64,000 nt of DNA. It comes from Hydrogenophaga flava NBRC 102514 (lineage in GTDB: Bacteria; Pseudomonadota; Gammaproteobacteria; Burkholderiales; Burkholderiaceae_C). The stretch spans positions 84,501 to 148,500 of the forward strand of contig NZ_BCTF01000015.1 in NCBI RefSeq assembly GCF_001571145.1, in the 5' to 3' direction. Shown here piece after piece: positions 34,618 through 42,946 of the stretch (positions within the stretch are counted from its first letter, which is position 1; every line of letters starts with the position of its first letter). The notes under the pieces are model-generated. The model was given only the letters and a program-made list of their open reading frames with translations, ran no database searches and was not told where the DNA came from. A program made the translations under genes and the position numbers.

Positions 34618-36012
34618 GTGAATCTGAGCGCGACGCTGGGACACCAGACACACCGCTTCGGCAGCCTGCGCGAGGTGATGGCCAAGGCCACACCCCTGCG
34701 CTCGGGCGACGCCCTGGCGGGCCTGGCCGCCACCACCGAACAGGAGCGGGTGGCCGCGCGCTGGGTGCTGGCCGAGGTGCCGCTGCAGCGCTTCCTGGAC
34801 GAGGCGCTGGTTCCCTACGAAAGCGACGAGGTCACGCGCCTGATCATCGACGGCCATGACCGCGCGGCCTTTGCGCCGGTCAGCGGCCTGACGGTGGGCG
34901 GCTTCCGCGACTGGCTGCTGAGCGATGCGGCCACGCCCGCGGTGCTGGAGCGGCTCTCGCCCGGGCTCACGCCCGAGATGGTGGCGGCCGTCAGCAAGCT
35001 CATGCGCAACCAGGACCTGATGCTGGTGGCCAAGAAGTGCGAGGTGGTCACGCGCTTTCGCAACACGGTGGGGCAACGCGGCCACCTGAGCGTGCGGCTG
35101 CAGCCCAACCACCCCACCGACGACCCGGCCGGCATCGTCGCCAGCCTGATCGACGGCCTGCTGCACGGCGCGGGTGATGCGGTGATCGGCGTCAACCCGG
35201 TGTCCGACAGCGTGCCCGACCTGGTGCGCCTGAACCACGTGCTGGCCGAGGTGATCGAGCGCGGCGCCGTGCCCACGCAGAGCTGCGTGCTCACCCACGT
35301 CACCAACACGATGCAGGCCATGCAGCTCGGCGCGCCGGTGGACCTGGTGTTCCAGTCCATCGCCGGCACCGAGGCGGCCAACCGCTCCTTCGGCATCACG
35401 CTGTCGCTGCTGGACGAGGCGCACGCCGCCGCGCTCGAACTGAAGCGCGGCACAGTGGGCGACAACGTGATGTATTTCGAGACCGGGCAGGGCAGTGCGC
35501 TGTCGGCCAACGCCCACCACGGCGTGGACCAGCAGACCTGCGAGGCGCGCGCCTATGCCGTGGCGCGGCGCTACCGGCCCATGCTGGTCAACACCGTGGT
35601 CGGCTTCATCGGCCCCGAGTACTTGTACGACGGCAAACAGATCATCCGCGCCGGCCTGGAAGACCACTTCTGCGGCAAGCTGCTGGGCCTGCCCATGGGC
35701 TGCGACATCTGCTACACCAACCACGCCGAAGCCGACCAGGACGACATGGACAACCTCATGGTGCTGCTGGCCAGCGCGGGGCTGAACTTCATGATCGGAG
35801 TGCCCGGCGCCGACGACGTGATGCTGAACTACCAGAGCACCTCGTTCCACGACGCGCTGGTGCTGCGCGACCTGCTGGGCCTCAAGCGCGCGCCGGAGTT
35901 CGAGGCCTGGCTGCAGCGCGTGGGTGTGACCGGTGCCGATGGCCGCCTGCTGCCCGCCACGGCGCAGCTGCCACTGTCGCAGCGCCTGTGGACCCTGCCG
36001 GAGCCCGCATGA
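34618..36012 (+). CDS. eutB: Ethanolamine ammonia-lyase large subunit
   Basis: 464 residues, the normal length. With EutC it forms the adenosylcobalamin enzyme that splits ethanolamine into acetaldehyde and ammonia. LSVRLQPNHPTDDPAGIVASL, GVNPVSDSV and GCDICYTNHAEADQDDMD are hallmark segments. The start is GTG at 34618, supported by GAGGAG 9 bp before. It overlaps eutC by ATGA. No eutA reactivase is adjacent and no aldehyde dehydrogenase for the acetaldehyde lies in the window. Probably controlled by the EutR-like regulator at 31967. Confidence 0.97.
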   Translation: MNLSATLGHQTHRFGSLREVMAKATPLRSGDALAGLAATTEQERVAARWVLAEVPLQRFLDEALVPYESDEVTRLIIDGHDRAAFAPVSGLTVGGFRDWLLSDAATPAVLERLSPGLTPEMVAAVSKLMRNQDLMLVAKKCEVVTRFRNTVGQRGHLSVRLQPNHPTDDPAGIVASLIDGLLHGAGDAVIGVNPVSDSVPDLVRLNHVLAEVIERGAVPTQSCVLTHVTNTMQAMQLGAPVDLVFQSIAGTEAANRSFGITLSLLDEAHAAALELKRGTVGDNVMYFETGQGSALSANAHHGVDQQTCEARAYAVARRYRPMLVNTVVGFIGPEYLYDGKQIIRAGLEDHFCGKLLGLPMGCDICYTNHAEADQDDMDNLMVLLASAGLNFMIGVPGADDVMLNYQSTSFHDALVLRDLLGLKRAPEFEAWLQRVGVTGADGRLLPATAQLPLSQRLWTLPEPA

Positions 36013-36842
36013 CGAAGGACCTTTCGCCCTTGCCGGACGAACCACGCCACGACATCGGCATTGAAAGCAGCGCCGACCCCTGGGCCCACCTGCGGCGCTT
36101 CACCCCCGCGCGCATCGCGCTCGGCCGCGCCGGCGCCAGCCTGCCCACGCGCGAGGTGCTGGGCTTCACCCTGGCGCACGCACAGGCGCGCGATGCCATC
36201 CACCTGCCGCTGGACGCGGACCTGCTGGCCGGGCAGCTGCAGGCCGACGGCTGGCCCGCGCCGCTGCGCCTGCACAGCCGGGCCCACGACCGCCACGAGT
36301 ACCTGCTGCGCCCCGACCTGGGGCGCCGGCTGGACGAGGCCAGCGTGTCGGGCCTGCAGTCCTGGCGCGCCGACAACCCTGCGCCCGATCTGGCCCTGGT
36401 GGTGGGCGACGGCCTGTCGGCCCTGGGCATCCAGCGTCACACCGTGGCCCTGTTCGGTGCCATCCGAGAGGCCCTGGGCGGGGCCTTTGTCCAGAGCCCG
36501 CCCGTGCTGGTTCGCCAGGCCCGTGTGGCCGTGGCCGACGAGGTGGGCGAACTGCTGGGCGCCCGCATGGTGGCCATGGTGGTGGGCGAGCGCCCCGGCC
36601 TGAGCTCGCCCGACAGCGTGGGCATCTACCTGACGCACGCCCCCCGGGTGGGGCGCCACGACGCCGAGCGCAACTGCATCTCCAACGTGCGTCCCGCCGG
36701 GCAGGACCCGGTCACGGCCGCGCGCCGCCTGGCCTGGCTGGTGCACGAAGGCCTGCGCCTGGGCGTCACCGGCGTCGGCCTCAAGGACCACAGCGGCCTG
36801 CCCATGGTGGCCGGCCCCTCCGCGCAAGGCTTGTCTGGTTAA
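36009..36842 (+). CDS. eutC: Ethanolamine ammonia-lyase small subunit
   Basis: 277 residues, the expected size. Contributes to cobalamin binding in the EutBC enzyme. Segments such as TPARIALGRAGASLPTREVL, VVGDGLSALGIQRH and ERPGLSSPDSVGIYLTHAPRVG are characteristic. It begins at the ATG at 36009, overlapping the eutB stop. The 43 bp to the next gene contain an inverted repeat. Confidence 0.97.
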   Translation: MTKDLSPLPDEPRHDIGIESSADPWAHLRRFTPARIALGRAGASLPTREVLGFTLAHAQARDAIHLPLDADLLAGQLQADGWPAPLRLHSRAHDRHEYLLRPDLGRRLDEASVSGLQSWRADNPAPDLALVVGDGLSALGIQRHTVALFGAIREALGGAFVQSPPVLVRQARVAVADEVGELLGARMVAMVVGERPGLSSPDSVGIYLTHAPRVGRHDAERNCISNVRPAGQDPVTAARRLAWLVHEGLRLGVTGVGLKDHSGLPMVAGPSAQGLSG

Positions 36843-36849
36843 ACTCGGC

Positions 36850-36867
36850 TGAACCGTTTTCGGTTCA
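36850..36867. promoter_or_regulatory. Inverted repeat upstream of the ArgP-type gene
   Basis: TGAACCG and CGGTTCA are perfect 7-bp arms around TTTT. It ends 18 bp before the LysR ATG and could be an autoregulatory operator or a hairpin closing the eut transcript, although no T-run follows. Confidence 0.35.
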
Positions 36868-36885
36868 CTCAAGTTTCAATCGGAC

Positions 36886-37794
36886 ATGCTGGACGCCCGC
36901 CAACTCGAAGCCCTGGCCGCCGTGGTCGAACACCGCGGCTTCGGCCCGGCCGCCCAGGCGCTGAACCTCACGCTGGCGGCGGTGTCGCTGCGCATCAAGT
37001 CGCTGGAAGAACACCTGGGTCAGCGCCTGCTGGTGCGCGGCAAGGCGGTGCGCGCCACGTCCGCTGGCCAGGCCTTGCTGGCGCATGTGAAGCAGCTGCA
37101 GATGATGGAGGCCGACCTGCTGGCCGGGCTGCAGGGCGGCGCCGAATCGCGGGCCGGCGCGGCCTGGCAGAGCCTGAGCGTGGCGACCAACGCCGACTCG
37201 GTGGCCAGCTGGTTTCTGCCTGGCGTGGCGCCGGTGCTGCAGCGGCACCGGCTGCTGCTGGACGTGATGATCGACGACCAGGACCACACCCACGACCTGC
37301 TGCGCAGCGGCGACGTGATCGGCTGCGTCACCACCCTGGCCGAACCCATGCGCGGCTGTGTGGCCGAGCCGCTGGGCGTGATGCGCTACCGCTGCGTGGC
37401 CGCGCCCGAAGTGGTGCAGCGCTGCCGCACACCGCGCGGGGCCGTGTCGCCGCACCAGCTGCTGGCCCAGCCGGCCGTGATTTTCAACCGCAAGGACGCG
37501 CTGCAGGACGCCTTCCTGCTGCAGCACTTCGGCCTGAAGCAGCCCAGCTACCCGCGCCACTACGCGCCGGCGGTGGACGCCTTCGAGCGGGCGATCGAAC
37601 TGGGACTGGGCTGGGGCATGGTGCCCGAGCAGAACCTGCCCGGGCGGCCGGGCCTGCAGGAGGTGCTGCCCGGCGCCACGGTGGACGTGACGCTGTACTG
37701 GCAGCACTGGGCGCGCGAGCCGCTGTCGGCGCAGCGGCTCACGCAGGCGGTCAAGGCGGCGGCGCACGCCGCCTTGCCGCCCGTGGCGGGCTGA
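36886..37794 (+). CDS. LysR-family regulator, ArgP subfamily
   Basis: 302 residues with an N-terminal winged helix (RGFGPAAQALNLTLAAVSLRIKSLEEHLG) and an effector domain with ATNADSVASWFLP, close to E. coli ArgP's VNADSLATWLLP. ArgP regulators sense lysine and arginine and control their exporter (ArgO/LysE). A LysE exporter lies 5 kb away (31245), beyond the eut genes, and is a plausible target. It converges end to end with the PsiF gene, sharing the TGATCA palindrome (37792-37797). Confidence 0.88.
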   Translation: MLDARQLEALAAVVEHRGFGPAAQALNLTLAAVSLRIKSLEEHLGQRLLVRGKAVRATSAGQALLAHVKQLQMMEADLLAGLQGGAESRAGAAWQSLSVATNADSVASWFLPGVAPVLQRHRLLLDVMIDDQDHTHDLLRSGDVIGCVTTLAEPMRGCVAEPLGVMRYRCVAAPEVVQRCRTPRGAVSPHQLLAQPAVIFNRKDALQDAFLLQHFGLKQPSYPRHYAPAVDAFERAIELGLGWGMVPEQNLPGRPGLQEVLPGATVDVTLYWQHWAREPLSAQRLTQAVKAAAHAALPPVAG

Positions 37795-38166
37795 TCAGCC
37801 CTTCAGACAGGTGCTCATGAAAGCCTTGCGCTCATCGCCCTTGAGCACCTTCTTGCCGGCCTCCTCGTTGCAGGTCTTCATCTTGTTCTGCTGGCTGTTG
37901 CCGGCCTCTTCCTCGCCGCTCAGGCACTTGCTCATGAAGGCCTTGCGCTCGTCGCCCTTGAGCGTCTTGGCTTTCGGGTCGGCGTTGCAGGTCTTCATGC
38001 GGTTCTGCTGGGCGGTCGGCTTCTTGTCGGCCGCAGGGGCTGCTGCTGGCGCCGCGGCGGGAGCGGGTGCCGCGGCGGCGGCAGGTGCGGCCGCAGGAGC
38101 CGCCGTCTGGGCGAGGGCCAGGGAGAGGGTTCCGGTCAGGGCGATCAGGGTCAGCAGTTGTTTCAT
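37795..38166 (-). CDS. PsiF repeat-containing protein
   Basis: A 123-residue exported protein. A signal peptide (about 1-19) and an Ala/Pro-rich linker precede two PsiF repeats of about 32 residues (QQNRMKTCN...KGDERKAFMSKCLSG and QQNKMKTCN...KGDERKAFMSTCLKG), each with a cysteine pair. PsiF in E. coli is phosphate-starvation inducible, but its function is unknown. I see no clear Pho box upstream. It is convergent with the ArgP-type gene. Confidence 0.88.
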   Translation of the reverse strand: MKQLLTLIALTGTLSLALAQTAAPAAAPAAAAAPAPAAAPAAAPAADKKPTAQQNRMKTCNADPKAKTLKGDERKAFMSKCLSGEEEAGNSQQNKMKTCNEEAGKKVLKGDERKAFMSTCLKG

Positions 38167-38266
38167 GTGGTGCCTTGTGGGGTGAAGTGCCCGAAACGGG
38201 CCCGGAAACGATACCCGCGTTTGTCTTAAGGCTGTCTGACAGCCGGGGGCAGGGCTTTCCCGAACC

Positions 38267-38272
38267 TAAAAT
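38267..38272 (+). promoter_or_regulatory. Likely -10 element of argS
   Basis: TAAAAT ends 9 bp before the argS ATG, so the mRNA would have almost no leader. No good -35 hexamer is present. The same TAxxxT-near-ATG pattern occurs before the AraC gene and the trp leader ORF. Confidence 0.35.
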
Positions 38273-38281
38273 CCCGTCCCT

Positions 38282-39979
38282 ATGCTCAAGATCAAACAGG
38301 AACTGCTGGCCGGCCTCGCGCAGGCGCTGGACCAGCTCTCACCCGGTGCCGGCGACAAGGCCGCCTTCGAATCGCCCAAGGTCGCGGCCCATGGCGACTA
38401 CGCCGTCACGGCCGCCATGCAGCTGGCCAAACCGCTGAAAGCCAACCCGCGCCAGCTGGGTGAGCAGCTCAAGGCCGCGCTGATGGCGCTGCCGGTCTAC
38501 CAGCAATGGGTGGCCGACATCGAGATCGCCGGGCCCGGCTTCCTGAACCTGCGGCTCAAGCCCGCGGCCAAGCAGGCCATCGTGACCGAGGTGCTGCAGG
38601 CTGGCGAAGCCTTCGGCGTCCAGCCCTCCAATGGCCAGCGCCTGATGGTTGAGTTTGTCTCGGCCAACCCCACCGGCCCGCTGCACGTGGGCCACGGCCG
38701 CCAGGCCGCGCTGGGCGACGCCATCTGCAACCTCTACAGCACCCAGGGCTGGAGCGTGCACCGCGAGTTCTATTACAACGACGCGGGTGTGCAGATCGGC
38801 ACGCTGGCCACCAGCACGCAGCTGCGCGCCAAGGGCTTCAAGCCGGGCGACGACTGCTGGCCCACCGACAGTGACAACCCGCTGGCCAAGAACTTCTACA
38901 ACGGCGACTACATCGCCGACATCGCCGAGGCCTTCAAAGCCCGTGCCACCGTGAAGGCCGACGACCGCGCGTTCACCGCGAACGGCGATGTCGAGGACTA
39001 CGACAACATCCGGCAGTTCGCTGTCGCCTACCTGCGCAACGAGCAGGACCTGGATTTGCAGGCCTTCGCGGTCAAGTTCGACCACTACTACCTGGAATCC
39101 AGCCTCTACACCGACGGCCGCGTGGACGCAACGGTGAACCGGCTGGTCGCAAACGGCAAGACCTACGAGCAGGACGGCGCGCTGTGGCTGAAGTCGACCG
39201 ACTACGGCGACGACAAGGACCGCGTCATGCGCAAGGGCGACGGCACCTACACCTACTTCGTGCCCGACGTGGCCTACCACATCGCCAAGTGGGAGCGCGG
39301 CTTCACCAAGGTCATCAACATCCAGGGCACCGACCACCACGGGACGATTGCGCGCGTGCGCGCCGGCCTGCAGGCCGCCGATGTGGGCATTCCCCAGGGC
39401 TACCCCGACTACGTGCTGCACACCATGGTGCGCGTGGTGCGCAACGGCGAAGAGGTCAAGATCAGCAAGCGCGCCGGCAGCTACGTGACGCTGCGCGACC
39501 TGATCGAGTGGACCAGCAAGGACGCGGTGCGCTTCTTCCTGCTCAGCCGCAAGCCCGACACCGAGTACACCTTCGATGTCGACCTGGCGGTGCAGAAGAA
39601 CAACGACAACCCGGTCTACTACGTGCAGTACGCCCACGCGCGCATCTGCTCGGTGCTGGCGGCCTGGGGCGGTGACGTGGCCTCGCTGGCCGGTGCCGAC
39701 CTGTCGGCGCTGGACACGCCGGCCGCGCAGGCGCTGATGCTGCTGCTGGCCAAGTACCCGGCCATGCTCACCGCGGCGGCCGAAGGCTTTGCCCCGCACG
39801 ACGTCACCTTCTACCTGCGCGAACTCGCCGCCGCGTACCACAGCTACTACGACGCCGAGCGCATCCTGGTGGACGACGAAGCCGTAAAAAAAGCGCGCCT
39901 GGCCCTGGTCCGTGCCACCGCGCAGGTGTTGCACAATGGTCTGGCCGTGCTGGGCGTGAGCGCCCCGCAGAAGATGTGA
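38282..39979 (+). CDS. argS: Arginyl-tRNA synthetase
   Basis: 565 residues, class I, monomeric and cytosolic. The N-terminal Add1-like domain is followed by the Rossmann fold with the HIGH-type motif (PLHVGHGRQ, near residue 139), the KMSKS-equivalent ([13 protein letters not shown]) and a C-terminal DALR anticodon domain. It charges tRNA-Arg. The ATG at 38282 has no good Shine-Dalgarno and lies 9 bp after a -10-like hexamer, as in leaderless mRNAs. The SPOR gene follows, then dsbA, an order usual in this family. Confidence 0.97.
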   Translation: MLKIKQELLAGLAQALDQLSPGAGDKAAFESPKVAAHGDYAVTAAMQLAKPLKANPRQLGEQLKAALMALPVYQQWVADIEIAGPGFLNLRLKPAAKQAIVTEVLQAGEAFGVQPSNGQRLMVEFVSANPTGPLHVGHGRQAALGDAICNLYSTQGWSVHREFYYNDAGVQIGTLATSTQLRAKGFKPGDDCWPTDSDNPLAKNFYNGDYIADIAEAFKARATVKADDRAFTANGDVEDYDNIRQFAVAYLRNEQDLDLQAFAVKFDHYYLESSLYTDGRVDATVNRLVANGKTYEQDGALWLKSTDYGDDKDRVMRKGDGTYTYFVPDVAYHIAKWERGFTKVINIQGTDHHGTIARVRAGLQAADVGIPQGYPDYVLHTMVRVVRNGEEVKISKRAGSYVTLRDLIEWTSKDAVRFFLLSRKPDTEYTFDVDLAVQKNNDNPVYYVQYAHARICSVLAAWGGDVASLAGADLSALDTPAAQALMLLLAKYPAMLTAAAEGFAPHDVTFYLRELAAAYHSYYDAERILVDDEAVKKARLALVRATAQVLHNGLAVLGVSAPQKM

Positions 39980-39993
39980 ACCCCCCACCTCCC

Positions 39994-40662
39994 ATGAACA
40001 TTTCATTTCCGCAGGCCCGCGCGCAGCGTGGCGGCACCCTGGTCGGCTTTGTGGTCGGCCTGCTCGTCGGTCTGGGCCTGGCGCTCTCGGTGGCTGTGTA
40101 TGTGACGCGCGTGCCCGTGCCGTTTGTGGACCGGGGTGTCACCCGCAAGCCGGCCGACGATGCGGCCGAGGCCGAACGCAACAAGGGCTGGAACCCCAAC
40201 GCCGGGCTGGTGAACAAGGCGCCGCCGCTGCCAACCCCGGCAGAGACGCCGCCGCCGGTGGCCGGCGACACCGCGCCGAAAGAGTCTCCCGCGGCCGAGC
40301 CCGACAAGGCACCGGCAGCCAAAGCCGCAGACGCCGCCACCAAGCCGGACACCGACCCGCTGGGCGACCTGATGAAGGCCAAGGCCGGGGCGCCGGCTGA
40401 GCCCGCAGCCGCACAGGGGGCCGATCCGTTCTCCTACTTCGTGCAGGCAGGCGCGTTCAAGTCCCCCGAAGAAGCGCAGGCTCAGAAGGCCCGGCTCGCC
40501 ATGCTGGGCATGGACGCCACCATCACCGAACGCGAGCAGTCGGGCCGCACCGTGTTCCGTGTCCGCATGGGACCGTTTGGCCAGAAGGCCGTGGCGGAGG
40601 CCACGCGCGAGCAGCTGGAGGTGAACGGGGTGGAAGCGGCGCTGGTGCGGGTGCAGCGCTGA
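39994..40662 (+). CDS. SPOR-domain membrane protein (FtsN-like)
   Basis: 222 residues: a short cytoplasmic tail, one transmembrane helix (about 15-36), a Pro/Ala-rich periplasmic linker and a C-terminal SPOR domain (about 146-222, FSYFVQAGAFKSPEEAQAQKARLAMLG). SPOR domains bind denuded septal glycan, so the protein probably acts in cell division, possibly as FtsN. I used the ATG at 39994; a GTG at 39976 overlapping the argS stop is the alternative. Confidence 0.85.
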   Translation: MNISFPQARAQRGGTLVGFVVGLLVGLGLALSVAVYVTRVPVPFVDRGVTRKPADDAAEAERNKGWNPNAGLVNKAPPLPTPAETPPPVAGDTAPKESPAAEPDKAPAAKAADAATKPDTDPLGDLMKAKAGAPAEPAAAQGADPFSYFVQAGAFKSPEEAQAQKARLAMLGMDATITEREQSGRTVFRVRMGPFGQKAVAEATREQLEVNGVEAALVRVQR

Positions 40663-40732
40663 TTGCTTGGCACCGAGGAACTTTTCGCAGTCCCGGGAGC
40701 CTGATTCAGGTCATTTCAAGGAGTCCGATTCC

Positions 40733-41371
40733 ATGCATCGTCGAGATTTTTCGCGCAGCCTCCTGGTGGCTGGTGCCGCCACCGCCAGCGGGCTGGCCCT
40801 GTCACCGGCCATGGCCCAGCGCGTGGCCTTCAAGGAAGGCACCGATTTCCAGCGGCTGGCCAAGCCGGCGCCGACCGAGAGCCCGACGGGCCAGGTCGAG
40901 GTGGTCGAGTTCTTTGCGTACAGCTGCATCCACTGCTACAACTTCGAGCCGGTCTTCCACGAGTGGATCAAGCGCAAGCCGGCCCATGTGACGGTGCGCC
41001 GCATGCCGGTGGCCTTCAACCAGAACTTCGTGCCGATGCAGCGCCTGTACTTCACGCTGGAGGCCATGAACCTGGTGGACACGATGCACGTCAAGGTGTT
41101 CAAGGCCATCCACGAGGAGCGCCTGCCTCTGACGACGGCGCCTGCCATCACCGCCTGGATCGAAAAGCAGGGCGTCAACCGCGAGCAGTTTCTGGGCATC
41201 TTCAACGGCCAGGCCGCCAAGCTGGCCGAGAAGGCCGTCGGTCTGCAGGACGCTTACCAGGTGGAAGGCACGCCCGCCCTGGGCATCGCCGGCAAGTTCT
41301 ATGTGGGCGGACAAGGGCCGCGTACCCTGCTGGTGGCCGACTCGCTGATCGCCGAGGCCCGCAAAGGCTGA
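40733..41371 (+). CDS. dsbA: DsbA-type thiol:disulfide oxidoreductase
   Basis: A 212-residue periplasmic protein. The signal (about 1-28, ending SPAMAQ) starts MHRRDFSRSLL, with the paired arginines of a Tat-type signal, so it may be exported folded. The active site is CIHC in FAYSCIHCYNF near residue 65, not the usual CPHC, and the cis-Pro loop is VEGTPALGIAG. AAGGAG lies 8 bp before the ATG at 40733. It oxidises cysteine pairs in envelope proteins. A strong hairpin terminator follows. Confidence 0.9.
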   Translation: MHRRDFSRSLLVAGAATASGLALSPAMAQRVAFKEGTDFQRLAKPAPTESPTGQVEVVEFFAYSCIHCYNFEPVFHEWIKRKPAHVTVRRMPVAFNQNFVPMQRLYFTLEAMNLVDTMHVKVFKAIHEERLPLTTAPAITAWIEKQGVNREQFLGIFNGQAAKLAEKAVGLQDAYQVEGTPALGIAGKFYVGGQGPRTLLVADSLIAEARKG

Positions 41372-41393
41372 CCTTTTTCTGTCCCTGCTCCCC

Positions 41394-41426
41394 GTTGAAG
41401 CCCGCCCCGTGCGGGCTTCAACGTTT
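41394..41426 (+). terminator. Intrinsic terminator after dsbA
   Basis: A perfect 12-bp stem GTTGAAGCCCGC/GCGGGCTTCAAC (41394-41405 and 41411-41422) with loop CCCGT is followed by GTTT. The T-run is short, but the stem is strong enough to separate dsbA from lptA. Confidence 0.7.
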
Positions 41427-41476
41427 CAAGGCGGGAACAATGTGCCGGGGCGGCGGCGAAACGCTTTGGGCGCCGC

Positions 41477-41482
41477 TACAAT
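41477..41482 (+). promoter_or_regulatory. Likely -10 element of the lptA-lptB-rpoN operon
   Basis: TACAAT overlaps the in-frame ATG at 41481. Since a start codon cannot lie inside its own -10 element if this promoter is used, it favours the next in-frame ATG (41511) as the lptA start. No clear -35 is visible. Confidence 0.35.
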
Positions 41483-41510
41483 GAATGCAAGATCTGTGCC
41501 CTCAAACGCC

Positions 41511-42149
41511 ATGCACCTACACGCACCAACCCCCCGTTCCATCGCCCGGATGTTGGCCGTCATTGGCCTGATGCTGCCCCTGCTGGCGCAGGCCGAAAAG
41601 GCCGACAAGGACAAGCCCATGAACGTGGAGGCTGATGCGCTGCGCTACGAAGAGGCGCGCCAGACCAGCGTGTTCACGGGCAACGTGTTGATCACCAAGG
41701 GCACCATCCTGATGCGCGGCGCCAAGCTGGACGTGCGCCAGGACCCGCAAGGCAACCAGTACGGTCTGTTGCTGGGCACGCCCGAGAAGGCCGGCTTCTT
41801 CCGCCAGAAGCGGGAAGGTCTGGAAGAGTGGATCGAGGGCGAGGGCGATCGCATCGAATACGACAGCAAGGCGCAGACGGTGCTGTTCACCGGTCGTGCA
41901 GTGCTGCGCCGCTACCGCGGTACCCTGCTCAACGACGTGAGCGAAGGCACCGAGATCCTCTACAACAGCCTGACCGAGGTGTTTACGGTCAAGGGCGGCG
42001 ACACCAGCAAAACCGCCGCCAACCCCGCCGGCCGCGTGCGCGCCATGCTCACGCCGATCCCGGAAGAGGAGAAGAACGGCCCCGCCGCTCCGGCGACCGA
42101 TCCGGCGAAGCTGCGCCCCAGCGGCAAGATCACCGAGCCCAAGAAGTGA
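41511..42149 (+). CDS. lptA: LPS-assembly periplasmic bridge protein LptA
   Basis: 212 residues: a signal peptide (about 1-31, ending LLAQAEKA) and an OstA-type beta-jellyroll domain (about 40-165, [19 protein letters not shown] and [19 protein letters not shown]). LptA forms the periplasmic bridge that carries lipopolysaccharide to the outer membrane. Choice of the ATG at 41511 over 41481 follows from the -10-like element. Its stop overlaps the lptB start. lptC, normally upstream, is not seen in this window. Confidence 0.9.
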   Translation: MHLHAPTPRSIARMLAVIGLMLPLLAQAEKADKDKPMNVEADALRYEEARQTSVFTGNVLITKGTILMRGAKLDVRQDPQGNQYGLLLGTPEKAGFFRQKREGLEEWIEGEGDRIEYDSKAQTVLFTGRAVLRRYRGTLLNDVSEGTEILYNSLTEVFTVKGGDTSKTAANPAGRVRAMLTPIPEEEKNGPAAPATDPAKLRPSGKITEPKK

Positions 42150-42934
42150 CGGAGACCGTCGCCAGCGCCAGCCCTTCGGGCGACATGGCGTCGCACAGCC
42201 GTCTGGAGGTTCGGGGACTCAAGAAGTCCTACGGCAGCCGCAAGGTGGTCAAGGACGTGTCCCTGTCGGTGGACAAGGGCGAGGTGGTGGGGCTGCTGGG
42301 CCCCAACGGCGCCGGCAAGACCACGTCGTTCTACATGATCGTCGGCCTGCTGCGGGCCGACGGTGGCGAGATCCTGCTGGACGACCACCGCATCGAGTCC
42401 CTGCCCATCCACCGGCGCGCCCGGCTGGGTCTGGGTTACCTGCCGCAAGAGGCCTCGATCTTCCGCAAACTCACGGTGGCGCAGAACGTGCGCGCCGTGC
42501 TGGAGTTGCAGCAGAACGCCAACGGCCAGCCGCTGTCCGCGCGCGAGATCGATACACGTCTGGACGAGTTGCTCAAGGAGCTGCGCGTCGACCACCTGCG
42601 CGATTCGCCCGCGCCGGCCCTCTCGGGCGGTGAACGCCGACGTGTCGAGATCGCCCGTGCCCTGGCCACACGCCCCCGGTTCATCCTGCTGGACGAACCC
42701 TTCGCCGGCATCGACCCCATCGCGGTGCTGGAAATCCAGCACATCATCAGCTTCCTCAAGTCGCGCGGCATTGGTGTGCTGATCACCGACCACAACGTGC
42801 GCGAAACTCTGGGCATCTGCGACCACGCCTACATCATCAGCGACGGTCATGTGCTGGCCAGCGGTACCACCGCCGAGATCATCGAAAACGCCGAGGTGCG
42901 CCGCGTCTACCTGGGCGAGAACTTCCGCATGTGA
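42146..42934 (+). CDS. lptB: LPS export ABC transporter ATPase LptB
   Basis: 262 residues. Walker A ([10 protein letters not shown], near residue 52), the Q-loop, signature [15 protein letters not shown], Walker B ([12 protein letters not shown]) and the switch histidine ([10 protein letters not shown]) are intact. It powers extraction of lipopolysaccharide from the inner membrane with LptF/G. The GTG at 42146 overlaps the lptA stop (GTGA); an ATG at 42185 is the alternative, giving 249 residues. rpoN follows 12 bp downstream, the classic order. Confidence 0.93.
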   Translation: MTETVASASPSGDMASHSRLEVRGLKKSYGSRKVVKDVSLSVDKGEVVGLLGPNGAGKTTSFYMIVGLLRADGGEILLDDHRIESLPIHRRARLGLGYLPQEASIFRKLTVAQNVRAVLELQQNANGQPLSAREIDTRLDELLKELRVDHLRDSPAPALSGGERRRVEIARALATRPRFILLDEPFAGIDPIAVLEIQHIISFLKSRGIGVLITDHNVRETLGICDHAYIISDGHVLASGTTAEIIENAEVRRVYLGENFRM

Positions 42935-42946
42935 CGGGATGAGCTG

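Noticed and set aside
40668..40690. Sigma-54 promoter (TGGCAC) before dsbA
   Set aside because: The distance from GG to the next GC does not fit the -24/-12 spacing, and TTGC is absent.
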